Positions 34,388-45,200 are shown, counted from the stretch's first letter. The stretch: 64,000 nt of DNA from Parafrankia elaeagni (GCF_000374165.1 NZ_KB893722.1:44006-108005); one strand, 5' to 3'. Translations and numbers: made by a program. The notes: a model not told the origin generated them from the letters alone.

Positions 34388-34616
34388 GGGGTACCCGCAC
34401 CTCCGACCGGGAGGCCGCCCACGGCCCGGACGTCGTCAGATCGGCAACTCGCTCCTCGGCGGAGGCGCCGGCCGACGGTGCCGGGCGGGCCCGTCCTCGG
34501 GACGGGGCGCACACGTCGGCAGCGAGTTCACCCAGGATCGGGTCCCGCGAGGACCAGCAGATACGAGGAACTCTGCTGGCAGATGAAGCACTGCTGGCAG
34601 CTGGAGCATGCCAGTA

Positions 34617-34630
34617 AATGAGCACTCATT
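34617..34630. promoter_or_regulatory. TetR-type box 4 (AATGAGCACTCATT)
   Basis: A near-perfect palindrome (AAATGAG, two bases, CTCATTT) about 230 bp upstream of the deacylase start. A TTTTCAGAAAATCCTAGGAT stretch next to it is AT-rich and promoter-like. Confidence 0.65.
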
Positions 34631-34847
34631 TTCAGAAAATCCTAGGATGACAGCTCGAACCCTGTCAAGGTCACGCGCCACGGCCCTCGGACTCCGGGCA
34701 CGGCGCCGCGCCGCGCCGCGTTCTGCGCCGCCCTGCAGCGTCCTGTCGCCCAGGCGGACCGGGGCCGGCTCCGACAACGCGCCGGCGGACCGGTACGAAG
34801 GCGCACATCACAGCGCGGGAGGACCCTCAAGATCTGGAACGTAAGAT

Positions 34848-34861
34848 AGCGTACGTTCATT
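34848..34861. promoter_or_regulatory. TetR-type box 5 (AGCGTACGTTCATT), upstream of tetR
   Basis: It lies 37 bp before the TetR start and overlaps a larger inverted repeat, GAACGTA and TACGTTC, with an 8-bp spacer (34837-34858). This is the expected place for autoregulation. Confidence 0.65.
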
Positions 34862-34897
34862 CACCGAGGGGCGGGCTCGGAGACGCAGGGAGGACCG

Positions 34898-35572
34898 ATG
34901 GCAGAGAAAACCACCGAATCGTCGGGTACGGACGGTCCCCCGCGGCCACGGCGCCTCACCGCCGAAGCCCGCAAGAGCTCCATCCTCAAGGCAGCTCGCG
35001 CCGCTTTCGTCGAGACCGGTGACATGAATGGCACCACAATCAAGCTGATTGCCGAGCGCGGCGGGATCAGCGAAGGCGTGATCTACCGCCACTTCGAGGG
35101 CAAGGACCAGCTCTTCTACGAGGCCGTCTTCGAGCCGCTGCGAGAGGCGATCGACGAGCTGGTCGCCGCCTCCCAGGTCGTCGACCTGGAGGAGCCCCTC
35201 ACCCCCGAGCGCCAGCTGCAGACGATGAACGGCCTCTACCGCCAGCTCATCTCGACTCTGGGGGAGATTCTCCCGCTGCTGGGGCTCGTGCTCTTCGGCG
35301 ACCCGAAAGTCGCGCGGAAGTTCTACCGAAAGCACTTCACGGTCGCCATGGACCGGCTCGCCGAGGCCTGGCGGGAGGTCGAGGACCGCTACGGATTCGA
35401 GTTCGAGTCGCCTGACGTCTCGGCCCGCGCCGTCATGGGAACGGCGCTGATCATGGCCCTCGAAAGCCAGCACAACGACCTTTTCAACCGGGACCGTGCC
35501 GTCACTCTGGTGAGCGAGGGCACCATCAAGGGTTTCTTTCCCACCTTGGAACCGACCCGCCGCCGCCGCTGA
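34898..35572 (+). CDS. TetR/AcrR-family transcriptional regulator
   Basis: The product is 224 residues from ATG 34898. The N-terminal helix-turn-helix (residues about 22-68) reads ARKSSILKAARAAFVETG, then ISEGVIYRHFEGKDQLFYEA. The C-terminal ligand domain is helical. It is the only regulator of this class in the window and lies near the middle of the set of AGTGA-type boxes, one of which is in its own promoter. It is the best candidate for the regulator of the whole catabolic island, probably released by an acyl-CoA or pathway intermediate. Regulation is inferred from position and site shape only. Confidence 0.93.
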   Translation: MAEKTTESSGTDGPPRPRRLTAEARKSSILKAARAAFVETGDMNGTTIKLIAERGGISEGVIYRHFEGKDQLFYEAVFEPLREAIDELVAASQVVDLEEPLTPERQLQTMNGLYRQLISTLGEILPLLGLVLFGDPKVARKFYRKHFTVAMDRLAEAWREVEDRYGFEFESPDVSARAVMGTALIMALESQHNDLFNRDRAVTLVSEGTIKGFFPTLEPTRRRR

Positions 35573-35626
35573 CACCGCCAGTGCCGCCGGTGCCTTGTGC
35601 CGGCGCCGGCCCGCACGCGGTGGCCG

Positions 35627-36514
35627 TCACTCCGGGATGGCGCGGATGTGCCTGGCCATCGCCAGCGGGGTCACGGAGAGGACACCGGAGTCGACCGGGA
35701 GGGTGACGCCGGTGATCCACCGGGCGTCGTCGCTGGCGAGGAAGGCGACCGCCGCGCCGACGTCCCAGCCGGTTCCCGGGGTCCCCAGCAGGCCGGCCTC
35801 CTCCCGCAGCCTGTTGACGTAGTCGGTGGTCTGCCCGGGGATCGACATGACCATCGGGGTCGTGATGTGGCCCGGGGCGATGGCGTTGACCCGGATGCCC
35901 TGCCGGCCGTGGGCGTAGGCCATCTCGACGGTCATCGCGAGCATCCCGCCCTTGGCGGCCGAGTAGGCGATGGTGCCGTCGCCCCGCAGCGCCGAGATCG
36001 ACGCGATGTTGACGATCGAGCCGGCTCCCCGGGCCGCCATCACCGGCACGGTGTACTTGCAGGCCAGGAAGACCGTCCGCAGGTTGATGTCGAGCGCTTT
36101 GTCCCACGCCTCCTCGGAGAGGTCGACGACGGTGCCCACCGAGGCCAGCCCGATGTTGTTGACCAGGACGTCGACGGTTCCGAAGGTGTCGACCGCGGCC
36201 TTCACCATCGCCTCGCAGCCGGCCGCCTTCGTGCAGTCGGCGGCGAACACCTCCGCCGTCCCGCCCTCGACCTCGATCATCTTCCGGGTCTCCTCGGCGC
36301 GCTCGGCGTGGAGATCCACCAGCAGCACGCTGGCCCCCTCCCGCGCCAGCACCGCCGCGCTGGCCTTTCCCGTCCCGACCCCCGGGCCGGGGGTCGAGCC
36401 GGCGCCCGTGACGATCGCGACCTTCCCGTCGAGGCGCCCGCCCCGCCCGCCGCCACCACCGGCGCCACCGCCAGCACTGCTACCGCTACCGTTGTCGCCT
36501 GCGCTCCCGGTCAT
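35627..36514 (-). CDS. short-chain dehydrogenase/reductase
   Basis: ATG 36514 follows GAGGGAG and gives 295 residues. A Gly/Ser-rich lead of about 27 residues precedes GKVAIVTGAGSTPGPGVGTG, in which the cofactor loop is longer than the usual TGxxxGxG. NNIG, the serine in NIASISA and YSAAK supply the catalytic set. The C-terminus ITGVTLPVDSG is typical. It likely oxidises a 3-hydroxyacyl-CoA or alcohol. It lies 92 bp after the thiolase-like gene and may share its transcript. Confidence 0.9.
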   Translation of the reverse strand: MTGSAGDNGSGSSAGGGAGGGGGRGGRLDGKVAIVTGAGSTPGPGVGTGKASAAVLAREGASVLLVDLHAERAEETRKMIEVEGGTAEVFAADCTKAAGCEAMVKAAVDTFGTVDVLVNNIGLASVGTVVDLSEEAWDKALDINLRTVFLACKYTVPVMAARGAGSIVNIASISALRGDGTIAYSAAKGGMLAMTVEMAYAHGRQGIRVNAIAPGHITTPMVMSIPGQTTDYVNRLREEAGLLGTPGTGWDVGAAVAFLASDDARWITGVTLPVDSGVLSVTPLAMARHIRAIPE

Positions 36515-36606
36515 GGTGGCACTCCCTCTGGCATCGTTTCGTGATCCCTGTTCCTGCCCCGGTCCCGGCCATGCCCCGGCCGGCCGCCCTCCGCCGGCCG
36601 GCGCCG

Positions 36607-37797
36607 TCATCCGGGCCAGGTGGTCAGCAGCGCCGCGCCGGCCTCGTAGCCGCCGACGTTCGTGACGGCCGCGACCCGCGCGCCCGGCACCTGCCGGGCC
36701 CCGGCCTCCCCGCGCACCTGCCGGACCGCCTCGGCCACGTGCCCGAACGCCGCGTGCAGCCGCCCGCCGGAGAGCTGACCGCCCCAGGTGTTGAGGGGCA
36801 GCTCCCCGCCGAGGGCGATCCGGCTGCCGCCCTCGACGAACGCACCCGCCTCGCCGGGCTTGCAGAACCCCATCGCCTCCAGCCACCAGACGCACTCGAT
36901 GGTGAAGCCGTCGTAGAGCTGGGCGACGTCGACGTCCGCCGGCCGCAGGTCGGTGCGCTCCCACAGCGCCGCCGCGGTCGCGTGGCCGACCCGGCCCATG
37001 TCCTCCCACTGCTCCCACGACGGCCGGCCGTCGACCACACCGGCCATCGCCTCGATCGCCACCGGCGCGCGCAGGTCGGGGGCGGTCTGGGCGGCCGACA
37101 CCACGATCGCGGTGGCCCCGTCGGCCGGCACGTCGCAGTCGTACAGGCAGATCGGGGTCGAGATCATCCGGGCGCTCAGGTAGTCGTCGACGGACAGCGG
37201 GGTCCGGTACACCGCGTCCGGGTTCAGGGCGGCGTGGGCCCGCTGGGTGACCGGGATCCAGGCGAGCTGCTCCCGGGTGACCCCGTACTCGTGCATGTAC
37301 CGGGCGGCGTACGGGGCGACCTGGCACACCGGCGAGAGTGCCCCGACCGGCAGCAGCCAGGCGAGCGGCCCCTCCGCCACCGGGTTCGTCGATCCGTAGG
37401 CCGGGCGGCCACCGGCGTTGCGGGCGGCGCTGCCCTCCTTGACGGTCCGCCAGATGACGGCGTGGCGGGCCTGGCCGGTCGCCACCGCCATCGCCGGCCC
37501 GTAAAACGGCAGGCACATCCCCTCGACGATGCCCTGGCGCCACCGGGTCGTGATCCGCAGCGCGTCCTGGACCTCGTACAGGTTGCCGTTCGCGTACCCG
37601 GGAAGGTTGGCCTTCCCGCCGCCGGGAAACATCGCCAGGCCGTCGATGTCGTCGACGGTCAGGCCGGCGTCGGCGATGGCCGCGAGCACGGCGTCCAGCG
37701 TGAGCTGGAAGCCGGACCGGTCGACCTGGCGGCCGATCGCGGACTGGCCGACGCCGGAGATCACCGCCCGCCGCTCGAACAGATCGGCGCTCATCAT
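36607..37797 (-). CDS. thiolase-like protein (SCP-x / lipid-transfer type)
   Basis: ATG 37797 overlaps the stop of the DUF35 gene (ATGA); the product is 396 residues. It has the SCP-x thiolase-like pattern: RRAVISGVGQSAIGRQ at the start, GPAMAVATGQARHAVI, YDCDVPADGATAIVV, and QLYDGFTIECVWWLEAMGFC with GGELPLNTWGGQLSGGRLH. Family members need a DUF35/OB-fold partner and perform thiolysis or retro-aldol cleavage of side-chain CoA esters in actinobacterial steroid catabolism. The adjacent, coupled DUF35 gene supports a two-subunit enzyme. Confidence 0.9.
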   Translation of the reverse strand: MMSADLFERRAVISGVGQSAIGRQVDRSGFQLTLDAVLAAIADAGLTVDDIDGLAMFPGGGKANLPGYANGNLYEVQDALRITTRWRQGIVEGMCLPFYGPAMAVATGQARHAVIWRTVKEGSAARNAGGRPAYGSTNPVAEGPLAWLLPVGALSPVCQVAPYAARYMHEYGVTREQLAWIPVTQRAHAALNPDAVYRTPLSVDDYLSARMISTPICLYDCDVPADGATAIVVSAAQTAPDLRAPVAIEAMAGVVDGRPSWEQWEDMGRVGHATAAALWERTDLRPADVDVAQLYDGFTIECVWWLEAMGFCKPGEAGAFVEGGSRIALGGELPLNTWGGQLSGGRLHAAFGHVAEAVRQVRGEAGARQVPGARVAAVTNVGGYEAGAALLTTWPG

Positions 37798-38273
37798 GCC
37801 GCTCCGGGCCCGGCCGTGGCCGTGGCCACGGCCGGGCCGACGCCCGGGGAACGGCCGGGGCTGGCGGCGACCGCCACGAAACTCGGAATCGCGCAGCCTC
37901 CCGGGCCGGGTTCGAAACCGACGTCCACCGCCATGCCGATGGCGGCCTCCTCGGGCTCGCAGCCCCGCAGCCGGCCGAAGACCCGCACGCCCGGATGGTC
38001 CGGGAACTCGACGAGGACGAGCGCGTACGGCACCTCGAGGCCGGGCATCCAGCGCTGGTGGTTGACCGTGAGGCTGTAGACGACACCCCGGCCGGTCACC
38101 TCGACGGGCGCGGTGGCCCTGCCCCGGCAGGAGCGGCAGATCCCGTAGGGGGGAAACGACTCGGCCCCGCAGGCTCCGCAGTGTTCGACCAGCAGGCGGC
38201 CCTCGGCCGCAGCGGCCCAGTACGCCGCGGACTCGTCGGTCACGGCAGGCGGTATGCCCACGTTTGCGGCCAT
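37794..38273 (-). CDS. Zn-ribbon/OB-fold DUF35 protein
   Basis: The product is 159 residues from ATG 38273. Two CxxC pairs (HCGACG and CRSCRG) make the zinc ribbon, followed by an OB-fold (GRGVVYSLTVNH, PYALVLVEFPD, VRVFGRLRG). These proteins pair with thiolase-like or aldolase subunits, here the product of the overlapping downstream gene. The last 20 residues are alanine/glycine-rich and probably disordered. Confidence 0.92.
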   Translation of the reverse strand: MAANVGIPPAVTDESAAYWAAAAEGRLLVEHCGACGAESFPPYGICRSCRGRATAPVEVTGRGVVYSLTVNHQRWMPGLEVPYALVLVEFPDHPGVRVFGRLRGCEPEEAAIGMAVDVGFEPGPGGCAIPSFVAVAASPGRSPGVGPAVATATAGPGAA

Positions 38274-38310
38274 GTGTCCCCTTCACGCCGGTAGCCAGGA
38301 TGACTCACGG

Positions 38311-38324
38311 AGTGTACGTTCACT
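38311..38324. promoter_or_regulatory. TetR-type box 6 (AGTGTACGTTCACT)
   Basis: A strong palindrome with one mismatched pair, between the divergent DUF35-thiolase-SDR set and the LLM-CoA transferase pair. It lies 38 bp from the DUF35 start. Confidence 0.7.
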
Positions 38325-38338
38325 TATCAGGTCGGCGC

Positions 38339-38414
38339 CAGACAGACAGCAGGTCAGACAGACAGCAGGTCAGACGCTGGACGTCAGACGACTGCACGTC
38401 AGACGACTGCACGT
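38339..38414 (+). repeat. five imperfect direct repeats beginning CAGAC
   Basis: Two exact 16-bp units (CAGACAGACAGCAGGT) are followed by a 14-bp unit and two exact 15-bp units (CAGACGACTGCACGT). They lie in the leader of the LLM oxidoreductase gene, just after palindromic box 6. Confidence 0.85.
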
Positions 38415-38527
38415 CGCGCCGGCCGGGCCGGCCGCGCAGCGCTGGCCCGGGCCGCGGCGGATCCGGCGGCCCGGCACGTCGCTGTCCGCGGGTTGTACGC
38501 GTCACCCGTTCACGAAGGAGCCACCGG

Positions 38528-39558
<1,031 letters not shown>

Positions 39559-39562
<4 letters not shown>

Positions 39563-41958
39563 GCGCCCGCTCAGGTCTCGGTCCCTGCGCGGGGCTGCGG
39601 GTCGTCGAGGTCGTGGTCGGGACGAGTGAGCTCGGCCTCGACCTCGCCGGCGCGGCCCCCGGCATGATCTTCGCCGATCTGGGCGCCGAGGTGGTCCGGG
39701 TGGTCGGCACATCCCCCGCCGCGATCGACGCGGACGTGACCTGGGGCCGCGCCTGGCACCGGGACAAGCGGACCGTCGCGACCGACGACGCGGGCGAGGT
39801 GCGCGCCCTGCTCGCAGACGCCGACGCGGTGCTCGTCTACGGCCCGGAGGAGCTGGTCGAACAGCGGGGGCTCGGCTTCCACGATCTCAGTCGGCGCAAC
39901 CCCCGGCTGGTGTACGCGCGCTGCCGGCCAAGCCGGACGTCGGCCGGTGACACGGCCGACTTCGGCCTGCTGGTGGAGGCCCGTGCCGGGTTCTGCAGCC
40001 AGCTCGCCGGCCACCGGCCGGGCCCGATCTTCGTCGACGCGCGGGCCTCCGGCAGCGGCGCGTCCTTCCTGCTGACCACCTCCGTTCTCGCGCTGCTGCG
40101 CCGCCGCGCCATGACCGGGACCGGAGGCTGGGCTGAGACGTCGCTCTACGACGGCCTGCTCGCCACGCTCGGCTGCATGATCGGCCGGTCGGAGCACGCG
40201 GCACCGGAGATCGAGGGCTACTGGCGGTCGGGGTCGACGTTCCCGAACTTCCTCTACCGCTGTGCCGACGACCAGCTGATCCAGGTCTGGTTCGGCGGCA
40301 AGGGGATGTACGCGAAGCTCATCGACGTGCTCGGCGACGAGCCGAGCACCGAGGGCTACTACCACGACCAGATGACCGGTCAGCTCAACGCTCGTGCCCT
40401 CCGGTGGCGCGCGCCGTTCGCGCTGCAGCCCCGGGACATGTGGATCCAGCGGCTCCGCGCGGCCGGCGTGGCCTGCGAACCGGTGCTCAGCCCCGGGGAG
40501 GCTCTCTCCGACCCACACCTGGCCGAGACCGGCCTGGCGCTCACCCGAGTGGAGAGCGGCCACCGCGACGTCCTGCTCGCCACCCCGATCGCGGTCGAGC
40601 CGCTCCCGGCACCGGCCGGCGCGAGCCCTTCGGCAGCGGGCATCAGCCCTTCGCCGGACGGCCCGGCGACCGGCGGGCCATCAGGCGGGCCGGTCGACGG
40701 GCCCTCGGGCGGACCAGTCTCCGGGTCGTCGGGCGGGCTGCTCGCCGGTGTCCGGGTGGTCGACTTCTCCGCGTTCGTGGCCGGGCCCCTGGCCGCCCAG
40801 GTCCTCGCCGACCTCGGCGCCGACGTGATCAAGGTCGAGCCGCCGGAGGGTGAGGCCATGCGTGCCGCCGCCTACGCGGTGGCGGCCTGCCAGCGCGGCA
40901 AGCGCAGCATCGCGATCGACATCGGTGCGCCCGAGGCCCGCCCGGTCGTCGAGGCGCTCCTCGGCTGGGCGGACGTCGTCGTCCACAACTTCCGGGTCGG
41001 CGTGGCCGAGCGGCTCCGGATCGACGCGGCGACCGTCGCGCACCTGAACCCGGACGTCGTCCACTGCCACGCCAGCGCCTTCGGCCCGACCGGCCCCCGG
41101 GCGAAGCAACCCGGCAACGACGCGCTGATGCAGGCCCTCACCGGGCTGGAACGGGCCGTCGGCGGCGAGGGCAACAACCCGGTCGCGCTGACCTGGATCC
41201 CGCTCGACATGTCCGGCGGCTGGGTCGCCGCCATCGGGATCCTGGCCGGTCTGTACGCCCGCGCGACCACGGGCCGGGGCCAGCGGGTGGACACCAGCCT
41301 GCTCGGCGCGGGGCTGCTCCTGCAGAGCGGGGCGTTCCTCCGCGACGGCGCCCTGGTCCGCGGGCCGGCGCTGGACGGCCGCCAGACCGGGTACGGTCCC
41401 GGCTACCGCCTCTACGAGGCCGCCGACGGCGCCTGGTTCGCTCTCGTCATCCCCGACGAAGCCGGCTGGTCACGGCTGCGCGCCCTGCCCCGGACGGGCG
41501 ACCTGCCCGGGACGGGCGACCTGCCCGCGGCCTACGTGCCCCTGCGGGGTGGAGCCGACGGCCGTGACGCCCTGGCCCGGCAGGCGGAGGCCGTCCTCGA
41601 ACAGGCCTTCGCGACCGCGCCGGGCGCCGAGTGGGTCAGCCGGCTGCGGGCAGCCGGTCTGCTGGCCGAGCCGGTCGAGCCGATGGACCGCGACGTCTTC
41701 CGCCGCCGGATCCTCGACGACCCGGTCAACCGCCAGCTCGGCCGGGTGGCGTCCTACCAGGTCACGGACTGGGGCCACTTCGAGCAGATCGGCCCGCTCC
41801 CCCGCTGCGGTCCCGCCGGCGCCGGCAGCGCCGGCAGCGGTCCGGCACTGATGCTGCCCGGCATCGGCGAGCACAGCGTCGGCGTCCTCACCGAGCTGGG
41901 GATGAGCCCGCCCGAGATCGACGCTCTGCTGGCAGGCAAGGTCGTCCGCCAGCTCTAG
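39559..41958 (+). CDS. double-length CoA transferase (CaiB/BaiF, family III) with one degenerate half
   Basis: ATG 39559 overlaps the LLM stop; the product is 799 residues, twice the family length. Both halves show the CaiB start (LRVVEVVVG and VRVVDFSAFVAGPLAAQVLAD). A Pro/Gly/Ser linker near residue 370 separates them. Family III enzymes use an aspartate five residues before an alanine in a D-x4-A motif. The C-terminal half keeps it (GNDALMQALTGL), while the N-terminal half reads DFGLLVEARAG, with glycine at that place. The enzyme may work as an intramolecular heterodimer with one active site, moving CoA onto a pathway acid. Confidence 0.88.
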
Positions 41959-42012
41959 TCGAGGACATGTGTGTCGAGCGGCGGCGTCGCCCCGGTCCGG
42001 CGAGGTGTCCAC

Positions 42013-43491
42013 TCATGTTGTGGAGGTTCTCGGCAGGTATTCGGCGCCGGTGTCGTCGGGAGCTGTGTCCTCGCGGAGATGGGGGCTGGCATCGAACCTC
42101 ATCGCTTTTCTGGCGTCGTCGTAGGTGGGCCAGCCGGGATCTCCGTGGGTTGCGAAGTCGAGCCAGGTTCTGTGCATCGCGCGGGTGAGGGCGTCGGGTG
42201 CGGCGTCGCCGATGAGGCCGCGGCAGGCCTGTGTGGTGTCGAAGACGAAGGGGACGTCGAGGCCGTGTGCGGCGCCGTGCAGTGGTGATCGCCATGCGAA
42301 CTCGTAGACGTAGGCGGGGCCTGGGTGGCGGAGCGCGGTGCGGCGGCTCGGTGATCGGAACATCAGGTCCGTGTAGGCGGCTGTGAGTGCCTGCGCGGGG
42401 GTGACGGCCGGGTCGTGGAGCCCGTGTCGTTCGAGGAGCGCCTCGGCATCGGGGTAGGTGGCGGCCAGCTCGGCTACGGCGTCCTGCGCGTCGAAGGCGG
42501 CGAACGCCTCGGCGCCCAGGCCGAGGTTGGCTTCCTCGAGTGTTGTGCCGATCAGCAGTTCGACCCCGCGCGAGCGTGTGCTCGGGATTCCGACCGGGTC
42601 GGGGAGGACCTCGTCACCCGTGGTGGGGAGGAAGAGCGCACGACGGTGGCCCGGGTCGACACCGTCGTCGTCGCGCAGGTCCGGGCGGGGTCCGTTTCTG
42701 AGCAGAGCTGCCTGCGCGCGCAGCAGGTCGGGGGCGGAGAACGCGCGGAACGCCTCTGTTGTCGGGGAGGTTCCGAGCCGGGTGGCGAGTGCCTTCGTGA
42801 GTTCTTCGGTGAGCTCGAGCCGGCGGGCCATCTCGTCGTGTCCGCTCTGGACGATCGCCCGCTGGAACAGTCCGGCGGCCAGCGGGGAGTGCAGCAGGAA
42901 CGCGACCGAGGTACCGCCGGCCGATTCACCGAAGACGGTGATGTTGTCCGGGTTCCCGCCGAACCCGACGATGTTGTCGCGAACCCAGTGCAGCGCCGCG
43001 ATCTGATCGCGCAGTCCGAGGTTCGTGACCTCACCGGGCAGCGCGAGGAAGCCCTCCGCCCCGAGTCGGTAGTTGACGGTGACCAGGACGACGCCGTCGC
43101 GTGCGAACGAGGTGCCGTCGAAGGCGGGGGCGGCGCCCGAGCCGATCACGAACCCGCCGCCGTGGAGGTAGACCATCACCGGAAGCCCGCTCGCGCCCGG
43201 GTCGGGTGTCCAGACGTTGAGATTGAGATAGTCGCCGTCTCCGGTGACCCATCCGGGCCCGACCAGGGGGCCCAGATACGCGTGAGCGGGGTGCAGTGCC
43301 GGCTGGGGTGCGGTGGCGCCGTAACCGGTGGCGTTCCTGCTCCCTGCCCATCGTTCGGCAGGGCCTGGGGGCGCGAACCGGCGTTCGCCCGCCGGAGCTG
43401 CCGCGAAGGGGATTCCCAGGAACCGCGCTACCCCGCCCGCGTGGTCACCGGAAAGGCGCCCTGCCTCTGTGTGCACGGTACGGACGGTCAT
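42013..43491 (-). CDS. carboxylesterase type B (para-nitrobenzyl esterase-like)
   Basis: The product is 492 residues from ATG 43491. The type-B pattern is complete: FLGIPFAAAPAGERRF, LNLNVWTPD, oxyanion hole YLHGGGFVIGS, nucleophile in FGESAGGTS, and HGLDVPFVFDTT carrying the histidine. It hydrolyses esters, carbamates or amides. Its codon choice looks less GC-biased in third positions than the neighbours, hinting at separate acquisition. It converges with the CoA transferase 54 bp away, and no AGTGA-type box lies before it. Confidence 0.92.
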   Translation of the reverse strand: MTVRTVHTEAGRLSGDHAGGVARFLGIPFAAAPAGERRFAPPGPAERWAGSRNATGYGATAPQPALHPAHAYLGPLVGPGWVTGDGDYLNLNVWTPDPGASGLPVMVYLHGGGFVIGSGAAPAFDGTSFARDGVVLVTVNYRLGAEGFLALPGEVTNLGLRDQIAALHWVRDNIVGFGGNPDNITVFGESAGGTSVAFLLHSPLAAGLFQRAIVQSGHDEMARRLELTEELTKALATRLGTSPTTEAFRAFSAPDLLRAQAALLRNGPRPDLRDDDGVDPGHRRALFLPTTGDEVLPDPVGIPSTRSRGVELLIGTTLEEANLGLGAEAFAAFDAQDAVAELAATYPDAEALLERHGLHDPAVTPAQALTAAYTDLMFRSPSRRTALRHPGPAYVYEFAWRSPLHGAAHGLDVPFVFDTTQACRGLIGDAAPDALTRAMHRTWLDFATHGDPGWPTYDDARKAMRFDASPHLREDTAPDDTGAEYLPRTSTT

Positions 43492-43566
43492 CGACGACCT
43501 CCCCCTTCGTACGTGCGCATCACGCTGGATGGCCGGACTGAGGGTGGTCGTCTGACTCGGTGCCCC

Positions 43567-43593
43567 GCCCCGTGGCCAAGCATGCCACGGGGC
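43567..43593 (-). terminator. terminator-like hairpin after the amidohydrolase gene
   Basis: GCCCCGTGGC pairs perfectly with GCCACGGGGC across a 7-nt loop, 10 bp beyond the stop of the minus-strand amidohydrolase gene. There is no U-run. Confidence 0.65.
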
Positions 43594-43603
43594 TTCGACT
43601 CGT

Positions 43604-44806
43604 CTACGCGGGCCGGACCGCGGGCCGCCGGTCGGGGATGCCGAGGAGCTCGGCGATGTTTCCCCGCAGCACCCGGCGGGTGGTCACCTCGTCGCAGCCC
43701 TCGAGCAGGCCGACGAAGTCAGCAGGCTGGCGAAGGCCCTCGGGGTGCGGATAGTCCGAGCCGAACAGCACCCGCTCCGGGCCGAGAACCGTGATGAGGT
43801 CGCGGACGTCGTCCTCCGGGAACGGGCACACCCACAGGTGTTCGGCGAGCACCTCGCTGGGCCGGGCCGGCAGACTGCCGCCGAGCACGGGACCACGGCG
43901 GCCGAGCGCGGCGGCCTTGTCCACGTTCTTCAGCAGAGGCCTGACCCAGTTGCTCCCGTTCTCGATGGAGACGACCCTGACGTTCGGGTGCCGGCCGAAA
44001 AGGTTGTGCAGGGTGAGCGCGGTCAGCGTGTCCACGATCGGCCGCTCGGTGTTGCACAGCGCCCACTGCAGCGGCGACTGCAGGTGGGACGGATTGGCCG
44101 GATCCTCCGACCACAGCGCCCCGTAGGCCAGGTTGTAGCCGCTGTTCGACACGTGGAACACGACCGGCACGCCGGCCTCGGCCACCGTGGCCCAGAACGG
44201 ATCCAGGTCTGGGTGCGCCGGTGAGCGGCCGCCCACGGGACCGGGCCGCAGGTGGACGAGCCGGGCACCGGCGTCGAGCACCCGGCGCAGCTCGGCCATG
44301 GCCTGGTCGAGGTCGAGCAGGGACAACATGGGCACGGCGAAGATGCGGTTCTGGGCCGAGTAGCCCCAGTCCTCCTCCAGCCAGCGGTTGAACGCGCGCA
44401 GGCTGGCGTAGGTCAGCTCGACGTCACCGACCATGTCCTGCTCCACCGCCACCGCCAGCGTCGGCAGCATGAGGGTCGCCTCGACACCCTGGGTGTCCAT
44501 CAGCGCCAGCCGGGCGGCACGGTGCGTGAACTCCGGGTGGTCCTTGGCGTTGATCACCTCCCGGTGGGTGAAGCCGTCCGCGACCTCGCCCATGAACAGC
44601 CCCTGCAGGGCGCCGGGAGCCGACGCGTAGTCACCGGGCATGACGCTCATGAAGGTGCGCCGGCCGCCGAGGAACACCCGCCCCAGGCCGTCCGCCCCCC
44701 GCCGCACCTGCACCGTCGCGTCCCGATACCGGGCCTCGATGTGGCGCGAGAAGCAGTCGTCCGGCTCGTAGTAGTGCCCGTCGGCGTCGATCAGGCTGTA
44801 GTCCAC
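43604..44806 (-). CDS. amidohydrolase 2 family protein
   Basis: GTG 44806 follows GGAGGTGG and gives 400 residues starting VDYSLIDADGHYYEP, the family's usual DxH start. VPVVFHVSN and VLFGSDYPHPEG near the end supply metal ligands. The family includes decarboxylases and hydrolases of aromatic and ring-cleavage products. A palindromic box 28 bp upstream and another about 230 bp upstream place it in the regulon. It is related to, but clearly different from, the product of 31276-32484. Confidence 0.9.
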   Translation of the reverse strand: MDYSLIDADGHYYEPDDCFSRHIEARYRDATVQVRRGADGLGRVFLGGRRTFMSVMPGDYASAPGALQGLFMGEVADGFTHREVINAKDHPEFTHRAARLALMDTQGVEATLMLPTLAVAVEQDMVGDVELTYASLRAFNRWLEEDWGYSAQNRIFAVPMLSLLDLDQAMAELRRVLDAGARLVHLRPGPVGGRSPAHPDLDPFWATVAEAGVPVVFHVSNSGYNLAYGALWSEDPANPSHLQSPLQWALCNTERPIVDTLTALTLHNLFGRHPNVRVVSIENGSNWVRPLLKNVDKAAALGRRGPVLGGSLPARPSEVLAEHLWVCPFPEDDVRDLITVLGPERVLFGSDYPHPEGLRQPADFVGLLEGCDEVTTRRVLRGNIAELLGIPDRRPAVRPA

Positions 44807-44834
44807 CGCGCGCCACCTCCGATCAGCCCTGAAT

Positions 44835-44848
44835 AGTGAACACCTATT
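44835..44848. promoter_or_regulatory. TetR-type box 7 (AGTGAACACCTATT)
   Basis: One half-site (AGTGAAC) is good and the other is degenerate. It lies 28 bp before the amidohydrolase start, the weakest of the twelve sites. Confidence 0.5.
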
Positions 44849-45035
44849 TATCGAGGACGGCGCTCTCAGCGGCCCCGTAGACGCACCGCCCAGCGACACG
44901 ACTCACCCGACCGACGACGCGACGTGAAGCAGTCCCGACAGCAGTGCGACCGTGATCCACATGCTTTCGCCCATGGACCGACGGGGCGAGCGAGCCGCCA
45001 CGGGCCAGCATCGGCACAACCTCCACCCGATTGTA

Positions 45036-45049
45036 AGTGAGCATACACT
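45036..45049. promoter_or_regulatory. TetR-type box 8 (AGTGAGCATACACT)
   Basis: Arms extend to AAGTG and CACTT around a 6-bp centre. It is 229 bp upstream of the amidohydrolase start and beyond the terminator of the next gene, so it probably serves a longer leader of that amidohydrolase. Confidence 0.6.
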
Positions 45050-45121
45050 TTTCAAGCCCAGTCCAGGAAGACCCGGCCGGCAGGATCACTTTCGGTCGGC
45101 CCTCGCCGGACCCCACCGCGG

Positions 45122-45153
45122 AAAGGGCCCTCGGTGGTTACCGAGGGCCCTTT
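45122..45153. terminator. strong bidirectional terminator hairpin
   Basis: AAAGGGCCCTCGGT pairs perfectly with ACCGAGGGCCCTTT across a GGTT loop. T-rich bases follow on the plus side and three Ts on the minus side. It lies just after the stop of the deacylase gene at 45201. Confidence 0.85.
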
Positions 45154-45200
45154 TCCTTCCTTCTGTTCTGCTGGCCTCGCGCTGTTCTGCTGGCCTCGCG

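Larger units (their letters stand above)
34388..34897. other. 510-bp divergent regulatory region
   Basis: No gene is supported between the deacylase and the TetR gene. It contains two palindromic boxes (34617-34630 and 34848-34861) and a direct repeat of CTGCTGGCAG near 34573-34600. Transcripts must start in both directions from here. Confidence 0.7.

Noticed and set aside
35627-38086. 819-residue minus-strand frame covering SDR and thiolase
   Set aside because: Only the last 295 codons encode the SDR; the rest is an out-of-frame reading of the SCP-x-type thiolase gene.
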